Source of the DNA: Nitrosomonadales bacterium
GTDB lineage: Bacteria > Pseudomonadota > Gammaproteobacteria > Burkholderiales > Nitrosomonadaceae
NCBI GenBank assembly: GCA_009886095.1
Contig: VFJL01000002.1
Span: 1-64,000 of the forward strand
Length of the DNA stretch: 64,000 nucleotides
Direction of reading: 5' to 3'
The notes under the pieces are model-generated. The model did no database searches and was not told the origin of the DNA. It saw nothing but the letters and a program-made list of their open reading frames with translations. The translations under genes and the position numbers were made by a program. Positions 23,603-34,586 of the stretch are shown here, one piece after another (position 1 is the stretch's first letter; each line of letters begins with the position of its first letter).

Positions 23603-25152
23603 TATTTCTCCTTAAATTCCGGCTTGTACTGAAAGTATGCGAGCGCATTTCGGGCGATTTGGGTAATCATTGCCCGATCTTTATCGCTCAATTCGCTGGC
23701 AGTATCAAATCGCGCGCGCACATCAGCCGGGATATCTTCCGCTGCCTTGCGCACGGCATATTCGGCATCGATCATCCGGTCAAGTGGTACGTCATCAAAC
23801 AGCTCTGCAGTCAACGCCAGCAACACAGCGATCTGCGCTGTCACAGATATCGGAGCGAATTCCGACTGTTTGAGACAGGCACGGATTCGCCGCCCGTGCT
23901 CGATGATTTTGCGTGTATCTTCATCCAGCCGGGCGCCAAACCGAGCAAAAGTCTCCAGTTCCTCAAACTGCGCGTAGGCGAGCTTGAGGTCACCCGCCAC
24001 GGCTCGGTAGGCGGCACGCTGCGCCTTGCTGCCAACGCGCGAGACCGACTTGCTAACATCGACTGCAGGCATCATGCCTAATTCGAATAACGACGGCGAG
24101 AGGTAAATCTGGCCGTCCGTAATGGAAATCAGGTTGGTTGGAATATAGGCAGAAATATCCTGTGCTTCGGTTTCGATAATGGGCAGCGCAGTCAGCGATC
24201 CGCCACCAAGTTCCGGACGTAAATGAGTTGCGCGTTCCAACAACCGTGAGTGGATATAAAAGATATCGCCGGGGAAAGCCTCTCGGCCAGGCGGACGACG
24301 CAGCAGCAAAGATAACTCACGATAAGCCCGTGCATGATGCGTGAGGTCATCGTAAACAATCAGTACGTCGCGGCCTTGCTCCATAAAATACTCCGCAATG
24401 CTGGTCGCGGCGTAAGGCGCGATGTAGGCAAGGCCTGGCGGGTCGTTGCCTTCGGTTACGACCACGATGGTGTAATCCATCGCGCCATTTTCGCGCAAGG
24501 CGGCGATCACTTTGGCCACGCCAGACGCGCGCTGGCCGATAGCACAATAAATGCAAAGCACATTTTTATCGCGTTGATTGAGAATTGTATCAAGCGCGAT
24601 CGCGGTCTTGCCTGTCTGCCGATCACCAATGATTAGTTCGCGCTGACCGCGCCCGATGGGAATAATCGCATCAATAACTTTGATGCCGGTTTGCAATGGT
24701 ACGGTGACCGGTGCACGATCCATGATGTGAGGTGCTGTGCGTTCGATTGGTAGGCGCATGCTGGAAACCACCGAGCCATTGCCGTCCAGAGGCCGGCCCA
24801 ATGGATTAATGATGCGTCCAACCAAACCGTCTCCCACCGGCACGTCCATCACGTGCCCCCTGCGTTCGACTGCACCACCCGTATGCAACTGCCAGTAATC
24901 ACCCAGCAAAACAACACCGATTTCGTCTTCATCGACGTTGAATGCGATGCCATATAAATCATCGGAAAGCTTCAGCACCTCCTCAAAACCCACGCCGGGA
25001 AGACCGGAGACTTTTGCGATACCCGTGGCAATGCTGGTGATCGTACCCACTTCCTGCGGCGTTAGATGCGGTGCAAATGCTACCCGCGCCCGGCTCATTT
25101 CCGAGAATGCGCTGTCAAATACGTGCCGCAGGCTTTCATGCTCCATGTTCAT
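23602..25152 (-). CDS. atpA: N-type ATPase alpha subunit
   Basis: [67 protein letters not shown]. Confidence 0.95.
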   Translation of the reverse strand: MNMEHESLRHVFDSAFSEMSRARVAFAPHLTPQEVGTITSIATGIAKVSGLPGVGFEEVLKLSDDLYGIAFNVDEDEIGVVLLGDYWQLHTGGAVERRGHVMDVPVGDGLVGRIINPLGRPLDGNGSVVSSMRLPIERTAPHIMDRAPVTVPLQTGIKVIDAIIPIGRGQRELIIGDRQTGKTAIALDTILNQRDKNVLCIYCAIGQRASGVAKVIAALRENGAMDYTIVVVTEGNDPPGLAYIAPYAATSIAEYFMEQGRDVLIVYDDLTHHARAYRELSLLLRRPPGREAFPGDIFYIHSRLLERATHLRPELGGGSLTALPIIETEAQDISAYIPTNLISITDGQIYLSPSLFELGMMPAVDVSKSVSRVGSKAQRAAYRAVAGDLKLAYAQFEELETFARFGARLDEDTRKIIEHGRRIRACLKQSEFAPISVTAQIAVLLALTAELFDDVPLDRMIDAEYAVRKAAEDIPADVRARFDTASELSDKDRAMITQIARNALAYFQYKPEFKEK

Positions 25153-25954
25153 TGATGCTTTGCCCGGCCTTTAACTCGGCCCTGGTTTCAAATTTTGGTT
25201 TGGTTTTTAACATCTCATCGATACCCTTTTCCATCGATGCAAGATAATCCGCGATACTCCATGCTATTTTTTGTCCATTCGTGCTGATTTCAATGCCACT
25301 GACCAGATCCGGTGTGGTTTCAAACTGTACGCACTTCTCCGCGCCAAGTATCTCTTTGACCGCCGTTTCAATTATGGTGCGATGTGTCGGTGACAGGACG
25401 AAGGTAGTACGGACGAGCATCAGACTGGGCGACGTCTTGAAGGCCGACTTCAGCCCGGCCATCCCCGTATCATCCAGCTCACGCAAGCGACGAAGAAATA
25501 CGTCAACCATACGCTCTTCTAAAGTTATTCCGGCAAGATCGGCCAGTGCCTTGCGTGCAATGGCAAATACTTCCTCCCGTGTGCGGTCGGTGAGCGCTTT
25601 GCTCAGGCTCTGCTGCTCACTTCTCAGCGCTTCCTGCCGCTTGGCGCGCAAGCCGTCGGATTCCTGCCGCGCTGCATCAAGCAGCCGCAGACGTTCAGCT
25701 TTCGCCTCGTCTATCGCCTGACTCAAGAACGCGGCGCGTTGCTGTTCGAATACCTCGTTCTTGTGCTGAAGCATATTGCGCTCCTGCTCGGCATTAGTCT
25801 TTTCAGCATCGGCATCCGCGAGTTCAGCAGTGATCCGCTGCTCTCTTGCATCAATAGCGTGGAGGATGGGTTTGTACAAAAACCGCTTCAACAACCACAC
25901 CAGGATGAGGAAGTTGATGACTTGCGCGCCAACGGTGAACCAGTCAATCAGCAT
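25136..25954 (-). CDS. atpF: N-type ATPase b subunit with a delta-like C-terminal extension
   Basis: [42 protein letters not shown]-terminal [54 protein letters not shown]. Confidence 0.88.
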   Translation of the reverse strand: MLIDWFTVGAQVINFLILVWLLKRFLYKPILHAIDAREQRITAELADADAEKTNAEQERNMLQHKNEVFEQQRAAFLSQAIDEAKAERLRLLDAARQESDGLRAKRQEALRSEQQSLSKALTDRTREEVFAIARKALADLAGITLEERMVDVFLRRLRELDDTGMAGLKSAFKTSPSLMLVRTTFVLSPTHRTIIETAVKEILGAEKCVQFETTPDLVSGIEISTNGQKIAWSIADYLASMEKGIDEMLKTKPKFETRAELKAGQSINEHGA

Positions 25955-25957
25955 GAC

Positions 25958-26239
25958 TCACTTCCCGGCCGCTTGGGCAATGACATGATTCCAGAATGGG
26001 TTGGCAAAAACAAGAATCATCGAGACCACAAAGCAGTAGATCGCAATAGACTCGATCATTGCCAGGCCCACGAACAAAGTGCGTGTAATCGTCGTTGCGG
26101 CATCGGGCTGCTGTGCCAGCGAACTCAATGCCACGGCGACTGCACGCGCTTCGCCGAGCGCCGGTCCGATACTCCCCAGTGCGATCGTCATGCCTGCGGT
26201 AACGATTGAAGCGATTGCGATGAGCGTCATGCTATCCAT
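25958..26239 (-). CDS. atpE: N-type ATPase c subunit
   Basis: Start reassigned to MDSMTLIAIASIVTAGMTIALGSIGPALGEARAVAVALSSLAQQPDAATTITRTLFVGLAMIESIAIYCFVVSMILVFANPFW. Confidence 0.93.
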   Translation of the reverse strand: MDSMTLIAIASIVTAGMTIALGSIGPALGEARAVAVALSSLAQQPDAATTITRTLFVGLAMIESIAIYCFVVSMILVFANPFWNHVIAQAAGK

Positions 26240-26267
26240 AGTGTCTCCTCTTGCTGTTAACGTTGTT

Positions 26268-26963
26268 TCAATTCTTGTGTTCCGATTCAGGTCTGGACTC
26301 ATGGGTGCGCGTGGCAGCTGCAATATACACCGTGGCCAGGATGCTAAAAATATAGGCCTGCACCATACCTGTGAGCAATCCGAGCGCACTGATGGCGATC
26401 GGAAAGATAAGAGGCGTAATGGTCAGCAAAATGGCGAGAATCATCGTCCCGCTCATCATGTTGCCGAACAGACGGATGGCCAGAGCCAAGGTACGCGAAA
26501 GTTCGCTGATGACATTGAATGGCAACATGATCAATGTTGGCTTCAAGTAGGCTCTAAGATATTCGTCCAGCCCGCAATCCTTGATACCGAACAGTGGCAC
26601 AGCCACAAACACACAGATCGCCAGCGCTGCAGTGGTCGAGAGCGAACCAGTCGGCGGCTCATAACCGGGAATGATCGTGCAAAGACTGGCCGTAGCGATA
26701 AACAGGAATAATGTGCCCAGGAATCCAAGATATTTCTCCGGCTGCCGCAGACCGACTTCTTCGATTTGTCTACTGATGGCGGTGACGATGATCTCCAGCA
26801 GATTCTGCCAGCGAGGACGTTGCAGACCAGTGGAAAGTCTGCGCGTAACGAGTCTTGAACCGACCGCCAGCACGAACATCAGTCCCCACGTAAAAATGAT
26901 CGTGGCATTGAGTTTTAGAAACCCATATTGCCAGAAGATGGTGTCGTCAGGGCTAAGATGCAT
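26268..26963 (-). CDS. atpB: N-type ATPase a subunit
   Basis: FNVISELSRTLALAIRLFGNMMSGTMI; GLLTGMVQAYIFSILATVYIAAAT. Confidence 0.94.
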   Translation of the reverse strand: MHLSPDDTIFWQYGFLKLNATIIFTWGLMFVLAVGSRLVTRRLSTGLQRPRWQNLLEIIVTAISRQIEEVGLRQPEKYLGFLGTLFLFIATASLCTIIPGYEPPTGSLSTTAALAICVFVAVPLFGIKDCGLDEYLRAYLKPTLIMLPFNVISELSRTLALAIRLFGNMMSGTMILAILLTITPLIFPIAISALGLLTGMVQAYIFSILATVYIAAATRTHESRPESEHKN

Positions 26964-26973
26964 GACCGGCCTT

Positions 26974-27264
26974 CTATGCCAATTGTCCTGGCTGACCTAC
27001 TACTCGGGTGAGCCGCGTCACAATGATCCGTGCAATGATAAGCCCGAGTAAACCTGCCAGCAGCCTCTGCCAGTCATCCCCAAAAATAAAATAGAACCCA
27101 AGCAGAACAATGCACATCCGCAACAGCAAGCTGCCGAGAAACCAAAGTACCGGTTGTTTGGATAAAACACCCTGGCGAACTGTCCACCAAAGGCCACCGA
27201 AAAAAATCGCTCCGAGTAAAACACCTACTATTAAAGCAGATGCCAGGCTGAATGCTTCATTCAT
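26974..27264 (-). CDS. atpR: N-ATPase accessory protein AtpR
   Basis: Small membrane protein GGLWWTVRQGVLSKQPVLWFLGSLLLRMCIVLLGFY between atpQ and atpB. Confidence 0.85.
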   Translation of the reverse strand: MNEAFSLASALIVGVLLGAIFFGGLWWTVRQGVLSKQPVLWFLGSLLLRMCIVLLGFYFIFGDDWQRLLAGLLGLIIARIIVTRLTRVVGQPGQLA

Positions 27265-27587
27265 GGTTACTCTCCTCTTGCTCGCGTATTTCCCTGTTTT
27301 CCTTAGCCACCCAATGCCCGGCGTTAAAGCAGCCGAGACCTAGGCCAGCAACCAGCAGCATGAGTGTCCAGGAATGACTTCCGGGATAGTGTTTGTCTAT
27401 CCAAAGTCCGAGTGCTGCGCCGAGCAGCGTTGGCACCACCACCGACCAACCAATCATGCCCATCATGCCCAAACCGGACCAGATGGTCTGTGTGGCATGC
27501 CGTTGCGCCTTAAGTTTGCGCAATGCCTTCTTGCCCACCTGATGGCTGAACTCCGTCTCACTCACTACAGATTTCACTTCCGTTTCT

Positions 27588-27610
<23 letters not shown>
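27257..27610 (-). CDS. atpQ: N-ATPase AtpI-like accessory protein AtpQ
   Basis: GLGMMGMIGWSVVVPTLLGAALGLWIDKHYPGSHSWTLMLLVAGLGLGCFNAGHWV. Confidence 0.85.
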
Positions 27611-29439
<1,829 letters not shown>

Positions 29440-29531
29440 CTATTAACCTGAATTTCTCATGGCATGGGCGAATCTCGTTTAATCAATCGGTATAGCCTTA
29501 GTCATGCAAATAGCTCTACGCACGAAGCTTT

Positions 29532-29696
29532 AACCCAGATAATCCATTAGGCGGCTCTCTGAGCCTACGCGAGTGCTGGCGGTCAGTCTGCGGCCATTTC
29601 TGCCGCTTGCTCGGTGTCCATAGGCCAGCTATGGACTCCTCCCAACCGGCAAAACCGCCTCGCCATCATCTCACGTCCTAATGGATTATCTGGGTT
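29532..29696. repeat. Family B MITE-like element copy B2 (165 bp), upstream of the N-ATPase operon
   Basis: AACCCAGATAATCCATTAGG ... CCTAATGGATTATCTGGGTT, perfect 20-bp terminal inverted repeat. Confidence 0.9.
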
Positions 29697-29725
29697 AAAC
29701 GGGGCCACCCATAAATAATTCTAGT

Positions 29726-29917
29726 TCAAGCCAGCTTCACTTCCCAGTCATCACCGGCTTTTCTATTCATACCGGCTTCGATGGTGGCGCCTTGTTGCTG
29801 CATTTTGGTACCCAGCTGTTGGGCAACGCCGATGTGCAAATTGATCTGATTCTTCGTCTGGCAAGGGGTGATTAATGCACTGGCGGTAGCCCCTTTCTGG
29901 GGATTTTGCTATTTCAT
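29726..29917 (-). pseudogene. 64-codon small ORF with an in-frame amber at codon 3
   Basis: ATG AAA TAG then QNPQKGATASALITPCQTKNQINLHIGVAQQLGTKMQQQGATIEAGMNRKAGDDWEVKLA*. Confidence 0.45.
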
Positions 29918-30177
29918 ACTATTACTGGCATCCTCCTTATTATCAATTTAATTAATCAATATATTTGTAGTCCATATGTATTTGTAGCTCCCCGTCCCCG
30001 TGATACATGAACGAGGGATAGGTGAATAGCATGAAGGTGTGTTTAATTTTTTCATTAGCCAAAAATAGGTGTGTTTTTTGTGATAACCTACTAATTCAAA
30101 TAATATTTAGAAAATGATAAAAATTTTATTAGCCAGTCCCAATAAAAGATTAGGTTCTTTATTGGGGTCTACTTTAC

Positions 30178-30184
30178 GTTGGGC
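30178..30184 (+). other. Integron core site (GTTGGGC) at the left boundary of cassette 1
   Basis: TTTACGTTGGGC matches the RYYYAAC/GTTRRRY core consensus and is immediately followed by cassette 1. Confidence 0.65.
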
Positions 30185-30214
30185 ATCTATGACAAGTTGT
30201 TGTGGAGGAAACCC

Positions 30215-30970
30215 ATGGAGCTAGTAACAACGATCGACGAAATTGTTGATAATTTGGTTCGTTTCGACAGCTACAGAACCAGCACAAACTCGCAACATCG
30301 TGAGTTCTTCACCGACCGACTACGACTTGGGAAAATCTACGTACACGGAATCATCAATGGCAAACATCTCTTCTGCCCAAGCCGCTTCGTTGGCTATGTG
30401 AAGTGCACGGCGGAGAAGCACATCGCGTTCCCATACAAGAACGGTTCCATTACAACGCCGCGACTCAGTCGACTACTTGGCGAGCACGCAACAGATAAAG
30501 TCGCTGAGGAAAAGTACCTGAAATTGTGTGGCCAGCTAAACATCCAACCGTCTGAGAAAGGTCGTACCTACTGGTCTATTGGCTCCATAACAACCTCACC
30601 GAAGGCGATATTGCGTGGTGGTGAACCTGGATTCCCAGATGAGACAGAAGAGCACCTTGAGGGGGCGACCAAGCAGGTATTTGTCAATGCCTACGAGCGT
30701 AATCCCAAGGCTCGCGCGGCATGTATCAAACAGTACGGCGTCACATGCATAGTCTGTGGGTTTAATTTTCAAGCCAAATTCGGCCCCATTGGCAAGGGGT
30801 TCATCCACATACACCACCTCAAGCCGATAGCTAAGCAATCCGGCGAGCACGTAGTCAATCCAACTACCGATCTTCGGCCTGTTTGTCCCAACTGCCACGC
30901 GATGCTCCATGTAAGCGATCCGCCGCTTACGATCGAAGAATTAGTCGAAATAGTGAGCGCCCAGCCGTGA
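30215..30970 (+). CDS. HNH endonuclease (cassette 1)
   Basis: CIVCGFNF...GFIHIHHLKPIAKQSGEHVVNPTTDLRPVCPNCHAMLH: HNH motif with a four-cysteine zinc site; GGAGG RBS before MELVTTIDE. Confidence 0.88.
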   Translation: MELVTTIDEIVDNLVRFDSYRTSTNSQHREFFTDRLRLGKIYVHGIINGKHLFCPSRFVGYVKCTAEKHIAFPYKNGSITTPRLSRLLGEHATDKVAEEKYLKLCGQLNIQPSEKGRTYWSIGSITTSPKAILRGGEPGFPDETEEHLEGATKQVFVNAYERNPKARAACIKQYGVTCIVCGFNFQAKFGPIGKGFIHIHHLKPIAKQSGEHVVNPTTDLRPVCPNCHAMLHVSDPPLTIEELVEIVSAQP

Positions 30971-30971
30971 T

Positions 30972-31058
30972 GCCCAACCCGGTGCTCAACCCCGTTCGCT
31001 TCGCTCTCTGAACGCTGCGCGATAAAGCCGCGCAGCGCCGGTTAGCTCTACGTTGGGA
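30972..31058 (+). other. Integron attC site 1 (about 87 bp)
   Basis: GCCCAAC ... GCTCAACC ... GGTTAGC ... GTTGGGA: complementary R and L boxes with one unpaired base in L; inner hairpin GCTGCGCG/CGCGCAGC. Confidence 0.8.
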
Positions 31059-31072
31059 GTTAAAGAACGCAC

Positions 31073-31101
31073 TTGACTTATAGTTCTAAGAGTACTATAG
31101 T
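31073..31101 (+). promoter_or_regulatory. Predicted sigma70 promoter inside cassette 2
   Basis: TTGACT-N17-TATAGT; a direct repeat TATAGTTCT at 31079-31087 and 31096-31104 covers the spacer and -10. Confidence 0.6.
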
Positions 31102-31154
31102 TCTCTAAATGCTGCGAGACATGGGGTCGCGCGCGCATTCATTAGGAGAGAACC

Positions 31155-31550
31155 ATGCACACCATTGAGGTTGATTTTGATGTTTTCAAACAACTCACCG
31201 TTCGCAGGGCAACAGAAGATGTCAGCTACAACGATGTCATTCGTGAGCTTCTTGGCCTTGGTCAAGGCAAGGCTAAAACAACGAAGGAAGCAACTGGCCC
31301 TTCACCAAATGATTGGGTTGCTAAGGGTGTGCGATTTCCTGCCGACACTGAGTTTCGAGCCAATTACAAAGGCCAAGTTCGCACCGGTCGCATTGAAGGT
31401 GGCGCGCTTACCGTCGATGGTAAACGCTATGAGTCCCCTTCCGCTGCGGCTGTGGCTATCACTGGTAGCCCTGTTAATGGCTGGCGTTTCTGGGAGTGCC
31501 GTCTTCCGGGCAAACCCACATGGCAGTTCATTGAGAGCCTTCGCCGGTAA
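31155..31550 (+). CDS. SeqA-N-like plus RAMA-domain protein (cassette 2)
   Basis: N-terminal MHTIEVDFDVFKQLTVRRATEDVSYNDVIRELLGLG resembles the SeqA N-terminal domain; C-terminal FRANYKGQVRTGRIEGGALTVDGKRYESPSAAAVAITGSPVNGWRFWECRLPG matches the RAMA pattern. Confidence 0.75.
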   Translation: MHTIEVDFDVFKQLTVRRATEDVSYNDVIRELLGLGQGKAKTTKEATGPSPNDWVAKGVRFPADTEFRANYKGQVRTGRIEGGALTVDGKRYESPSAAAVAITGSPVNGWRFWECRLPGKPTWQFIESLRR

Positions 31551-31557
31551 GTAAACC

Positions 31558-31619
31558 CCCAACCCGGCAGTCGAGAGGGACTGCGCAAAAGCGCGCAGCC
31601 CCTCACTTCTACGTTGCCA
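31558..31619 (+). other. Integron attC site 2 (about 62 bp, with degenerate terminal core)
   Basis: CCCAAC ... AGTCGAG ... CTCACT ... GTTGCCA with the same unpaired-base geometry; inner hairpin CTGCGC-AAAAGC-GCGCAG. Confidence 0.65.
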
Positions 31620-31959
31620 CAAGGGGTCACAGGTCTAGCTTCGTAGCTTAAGATCCCAATACTTCTTGCTTAAACGCTCAAGTTCCCGCTTGTCATCCGC
31701 AGAACGAAAGGAACCGGGATCAGATTAAATTCACACTTCTCAGCCAGCGCAGCATGACGCGTTACCCGATAGCTTTGCCCTTATTCAGCTTGGACTCCGG
31801 CGGCAATCAAGAGCGACGAATACCAAGACCGCAGCGACAGCAATACGGTAATGCACGGCAAATGGGAATCGTTTGAAAGGCAGTCGATGGAACTGCATCG
31901 GGGACAGATCACGGTTTTCTGCTAGTCTTACGCTGTGATTATCCAATCGGAGATAAACC

Positions 31960-32877
31960 ATGCCGACAAATGGCGCCGGGAAACCGGCCAAAAAACTCAT
32001 CTCTATTCAGCGTAACGCGGCGCAGCACTGGGTCGGCGACGGTTTTCCGGTGCGGACACTGCTTGCCTATCCGGAACTGGGATCCCTCATCAGCCCTTTC
32101 CTGCTGTTGGATTACGCCGGTCCGATAGAATTTCCGCCGACAGAGAAACACTTGGGTGTCGCTGAACACCCGCACCGTGGGTTCGAGACAGTAACCATCG
32201 TTTATGCGGGTGAGGTGGAGCATCGCGACAGCTCTGGTGGCGGTGGCCGCATTGGCCCTGGCGATGTGCAATGGATGACTGCAGCATCCGGGGTGGTTCA
32301 TGAAGAATTTCATGGGCGCGATTTTGCACGACGTGGTGGCATACTGGAAATGGTGCAGTTGTGGGTCAATTTGCCCGCCAGGGACAAAATGTCGCCGCCA
32401 CGTTACCAGAATATCCTGAATAACCAGATTCCGATTGCGAGTCTCCCCAACGGCCAGGGTAGCGTGCGCGTGATTGCGGGTGAATTCGGTAGATTTACGG
32501 GGCCTGCCCGGACATTCACCCCAATCCATGTATGGGATCTGCAGTTAGCGAGTGAGCAGCGGATTGATCTTGCGGTACCCGACGGTTATAACGCAACGCT
32601 GGTGGTACTCAAAGGCACCGTGCGGGTGAACGGTTGCGAAACCATCGGTGTGGCAGAGGCCGGTTTGTTTGACCGGGCGGGTGGGCACATCTGCATCGAC
32701 AGTGCACACGATGCAACAGCGTTGCTGCTCTGCGGCGAACCGATCGATGAACCAATCGTCGGCAGCGGCCCTTTTGTCATGAACAATGCCGAGGAGATTC
32801 GCCAGGCGATAGCAGATTACCAGGGCGGCAAAATGGGACATTTGTCCCCGCGTGGCACTTATTCAGAGATTCCTTAG
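31960..32877 (+). CDS. Pirin family protein
   Basis: LISPFLLLDYAGPIEFPPTEKHLGVAEHPHRGFETVTIVYAGEVEHRDSSGGGGRIGPGDVQWMTAASGVVHEE. Confidence 0.94.
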   Translation: MPTNGAGKPAKKLISIQRNAAQHWVGDGFPVRTLLAYPELGSLISPFLLLDYAGPIEFPPTEKHLGVAEHPHRGFETVTIVYAGEVEHRDSSGGGGRIGPGDVQWMTAASGVVHEEFHGRDFARRGGILEMVQLWVNLPARDKMSPPRYQNILNNQIPIASLPNGQGSVRVIAGEFGRFTGPARTFTPIHVWDLQLASEQRIDLAVPDGYNATLVVLKGTVRVNGCETIGVAEAGLFDRAGGHICIDSAHDATALLLCGEPIDEPIVGSGPFVMNNAEEIRQAIADYQGGKMGHLSPRGTYSEIP

Positions 32878-32886
32878 TTCAGGTAG

Positions 32887-33681
32887 TTGAATTTCATATC
32901 CTTCGGTCTGTATCATCACCCCATGAGCCAACATTCTTTATTGCATTCCAGGTTCGGCACTCTCGGCCACGTGTGTGTGAGATCAGCCACCAGCTGGTGG
33001 GGAATCATTCATTTTGGGGCTGTGGCGATAGTTCTGGCGCTGTCGCCATCGACCTACAGCCAGGGAAACTACGCTGTAATTGCTCGGAATATCTATACTA
33101 GTACTTGGCAGGTACTGTTCTGGTTTACAGTGCTGTGCGCGCTTGTCAGTCTGGTATTGATCCGTATCGTTGTTGTCACCGCTTCCAGTTATGGCCTATC
33201 TCAATACGCGCTGGAAATGGTAGTGCGAGTACTGGTGCTTGAGCTGATTCCACTGGGCGCCGCTCTGTTTGTGCTGCTACGTTCGGATATGACGATTAGT
33301 ACCGGGGCGACGGCCAGCCTCATGCGTACCGAACTTGTCCCATGCGTGATTGCCATCGCATTCTCGGTGGCGACATTAGCCGCAGTGAGCAGCGTAGTGG
33401 CGCTAGTGCTGGCCTATCTGGTCGTTTATGGCTTGTCGCCATGGGGTCTTGCTGAGTATACGCATATGGTCGGGCGCGTATTCGATCCAGTTGTCACCGT
33501 TACCTTTGTCTTCAAAACAGTGTGGTTCAGCCTGGCAGTTGCGGTGATTCCACTGGCTTCAGCACTACAGATACCGCATGAGACCACAAGGGAATCGAAT
33601 CCTGTACCACAAGGTACGGTACGATTGTTTTTAGTTCTGGTACTGATCGAAGGTGTCTCTTTGACGGCCAAATATATTTAA
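32887..33681 (+). CDS. Hypothetical multi-pass membrane protein
   Basis: Several hydrophobic segments; adjacent to an MCE-domain gene on the same strand. Confidence 0.65.
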   Translation: MNFISFGLYHHPMSQHSLLHSRFGTLGHVCVRSATSWWGIIHFGAVAIVLALSPSTYSQGNYAVIARNIYTSTWQVLFWFTVLCALVSLVLIRIVVVTASSYGLSQYALEMVVRVLVLELIPLGAALFVLLRSDMTISTGATASLMRTELVPCVIAIAFSVATLAAVSSVVALVLAYLVVYGLSPWGLAEYTHMVGRVFDPVVTVTFVFKTVWFSLAVAVIPLASALQIPHETTRESNPVPQGTVRLFLVLVLIEGVSLTAKYI

Positions 33682-33682
33682 A

Positions 33683-34579
33683 ATGGAACAGCCACCAGAT
33701 ATGCAATCGGAATCAAAATTCCAACCAGTATCGCCGCCCCCCAACATGGAGCTCAAGGTCATGTTGCTGCTGGTTCTGATGGGAGTATTAGTATTCAGTT
33801 CACTGGCATATGTGATGTATGCGCGTGGAGTTTTCGAAAGCACCCAGCAGGTAGTATTGGTCGCGGATGATTCCGAGGGCGTGATCGTCGGCATGGATAT
33901 GACGTTCTCGGGGTTTCCAATAGGGCGCGTGCGGCGCGTTGAGCTTGCTGATAACGGGAAGGCCCGCATCGTGATTGAAGTGGCGCGCCAGGATGCCAAG
34001 TGGTTGCGTACCAGCAGTGTCTTCACCATGGAGCGTAGCATAGTAGGTAGCACCCACCTGCACGTGTTCACCGGTGTGCTGACAGATCCGCCGCTGCCCG
34101 ATGGTGCTGTACGAACGGTATTGATCGGCGATGCCACCGCAGAAATTCCTCATCTGGTAAATACCATACGCGACCTGGTCGAGAATCTGCAGAATATGAC
34201 CAAACCTGACTCCAGTCTGAATGTGAGTCTGAATAATGTACAGACCGTCACACAAAATCTCAAGGGTCCATACGGTGCACTGGGCGTAGTGCTGGGTAGC
34301 GAGGCAAATGCAAAAAAGGTTATCACCACCCTGGATGAATCAAAAGCGGCCATAACCCAAGTCAACGCAATTCTGAGTGACGTACGGACAAGCCTTAAGA
34401 GCGTTGATGCCGTACTGGCGGAAGCGCAGGCTGTGGGCGCCAACGCTCGGGTAGCCACAACTGACTTGGGTGCTTTGCGAGAGCAGGTGGAGATGAATCT
34501 GCGAAAGGTGGAGCACCTGGTGGATGAAATTAACCGTAAATGGCCCCTAGCACGCGACACGGAGCTTAAATTGCCATGA
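33683..34579 (+). CDS. MCE/MlaD-domain protein
   Basis: One N-terminal TM, then VLVADDSEGVIVGMDMTFSGFPIGRVRRVELADNGKARIVIEV. Confidence 0.85.
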   Translation: MEQPPDMQSESKFQPVSPPPNMELKVMLLLVLMGVLVFSSLAYVMYARGVFESTQQVVLVADDSEGVIVGMDMTFSGFPIGRVRRVELADNGKARIVIEVARQDAKWLRTSSVFTMERSIVGSTHLHVFTGVLTDPPLPDGAVRTVLIGDATAEIPHLVNTIRDLVENLQNMTKPDSSLNVSLNNVQTVTQNLKGPYGALGVVLGSEANAKKVITTLDESKAAITQVNAILSDVRTSLKSVDAVLAEAQAVGANARVATTDLGALREQVEMNLRKVEHLVDEINRKWPLARDTELKLP

Positions 34580-34586
34580 AGACATC

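Noticed and set aside
29911-29917. Amber codon 3 as evidence of pyrrolysine or recoding
   Set aside because: No pyl genes or recoding element are seen; a nonsense mutation or a wrong start is far simpler.
31621-31740. A third integron cassette downstream of attC2 (minus-strand ...SDPGSFRSADDKRELERLSKKYWDLKLRS*)
   Set aside because: Only a 28-residue tail is readable, with a stop upstream in frame and no further attC site; at most a remnant.
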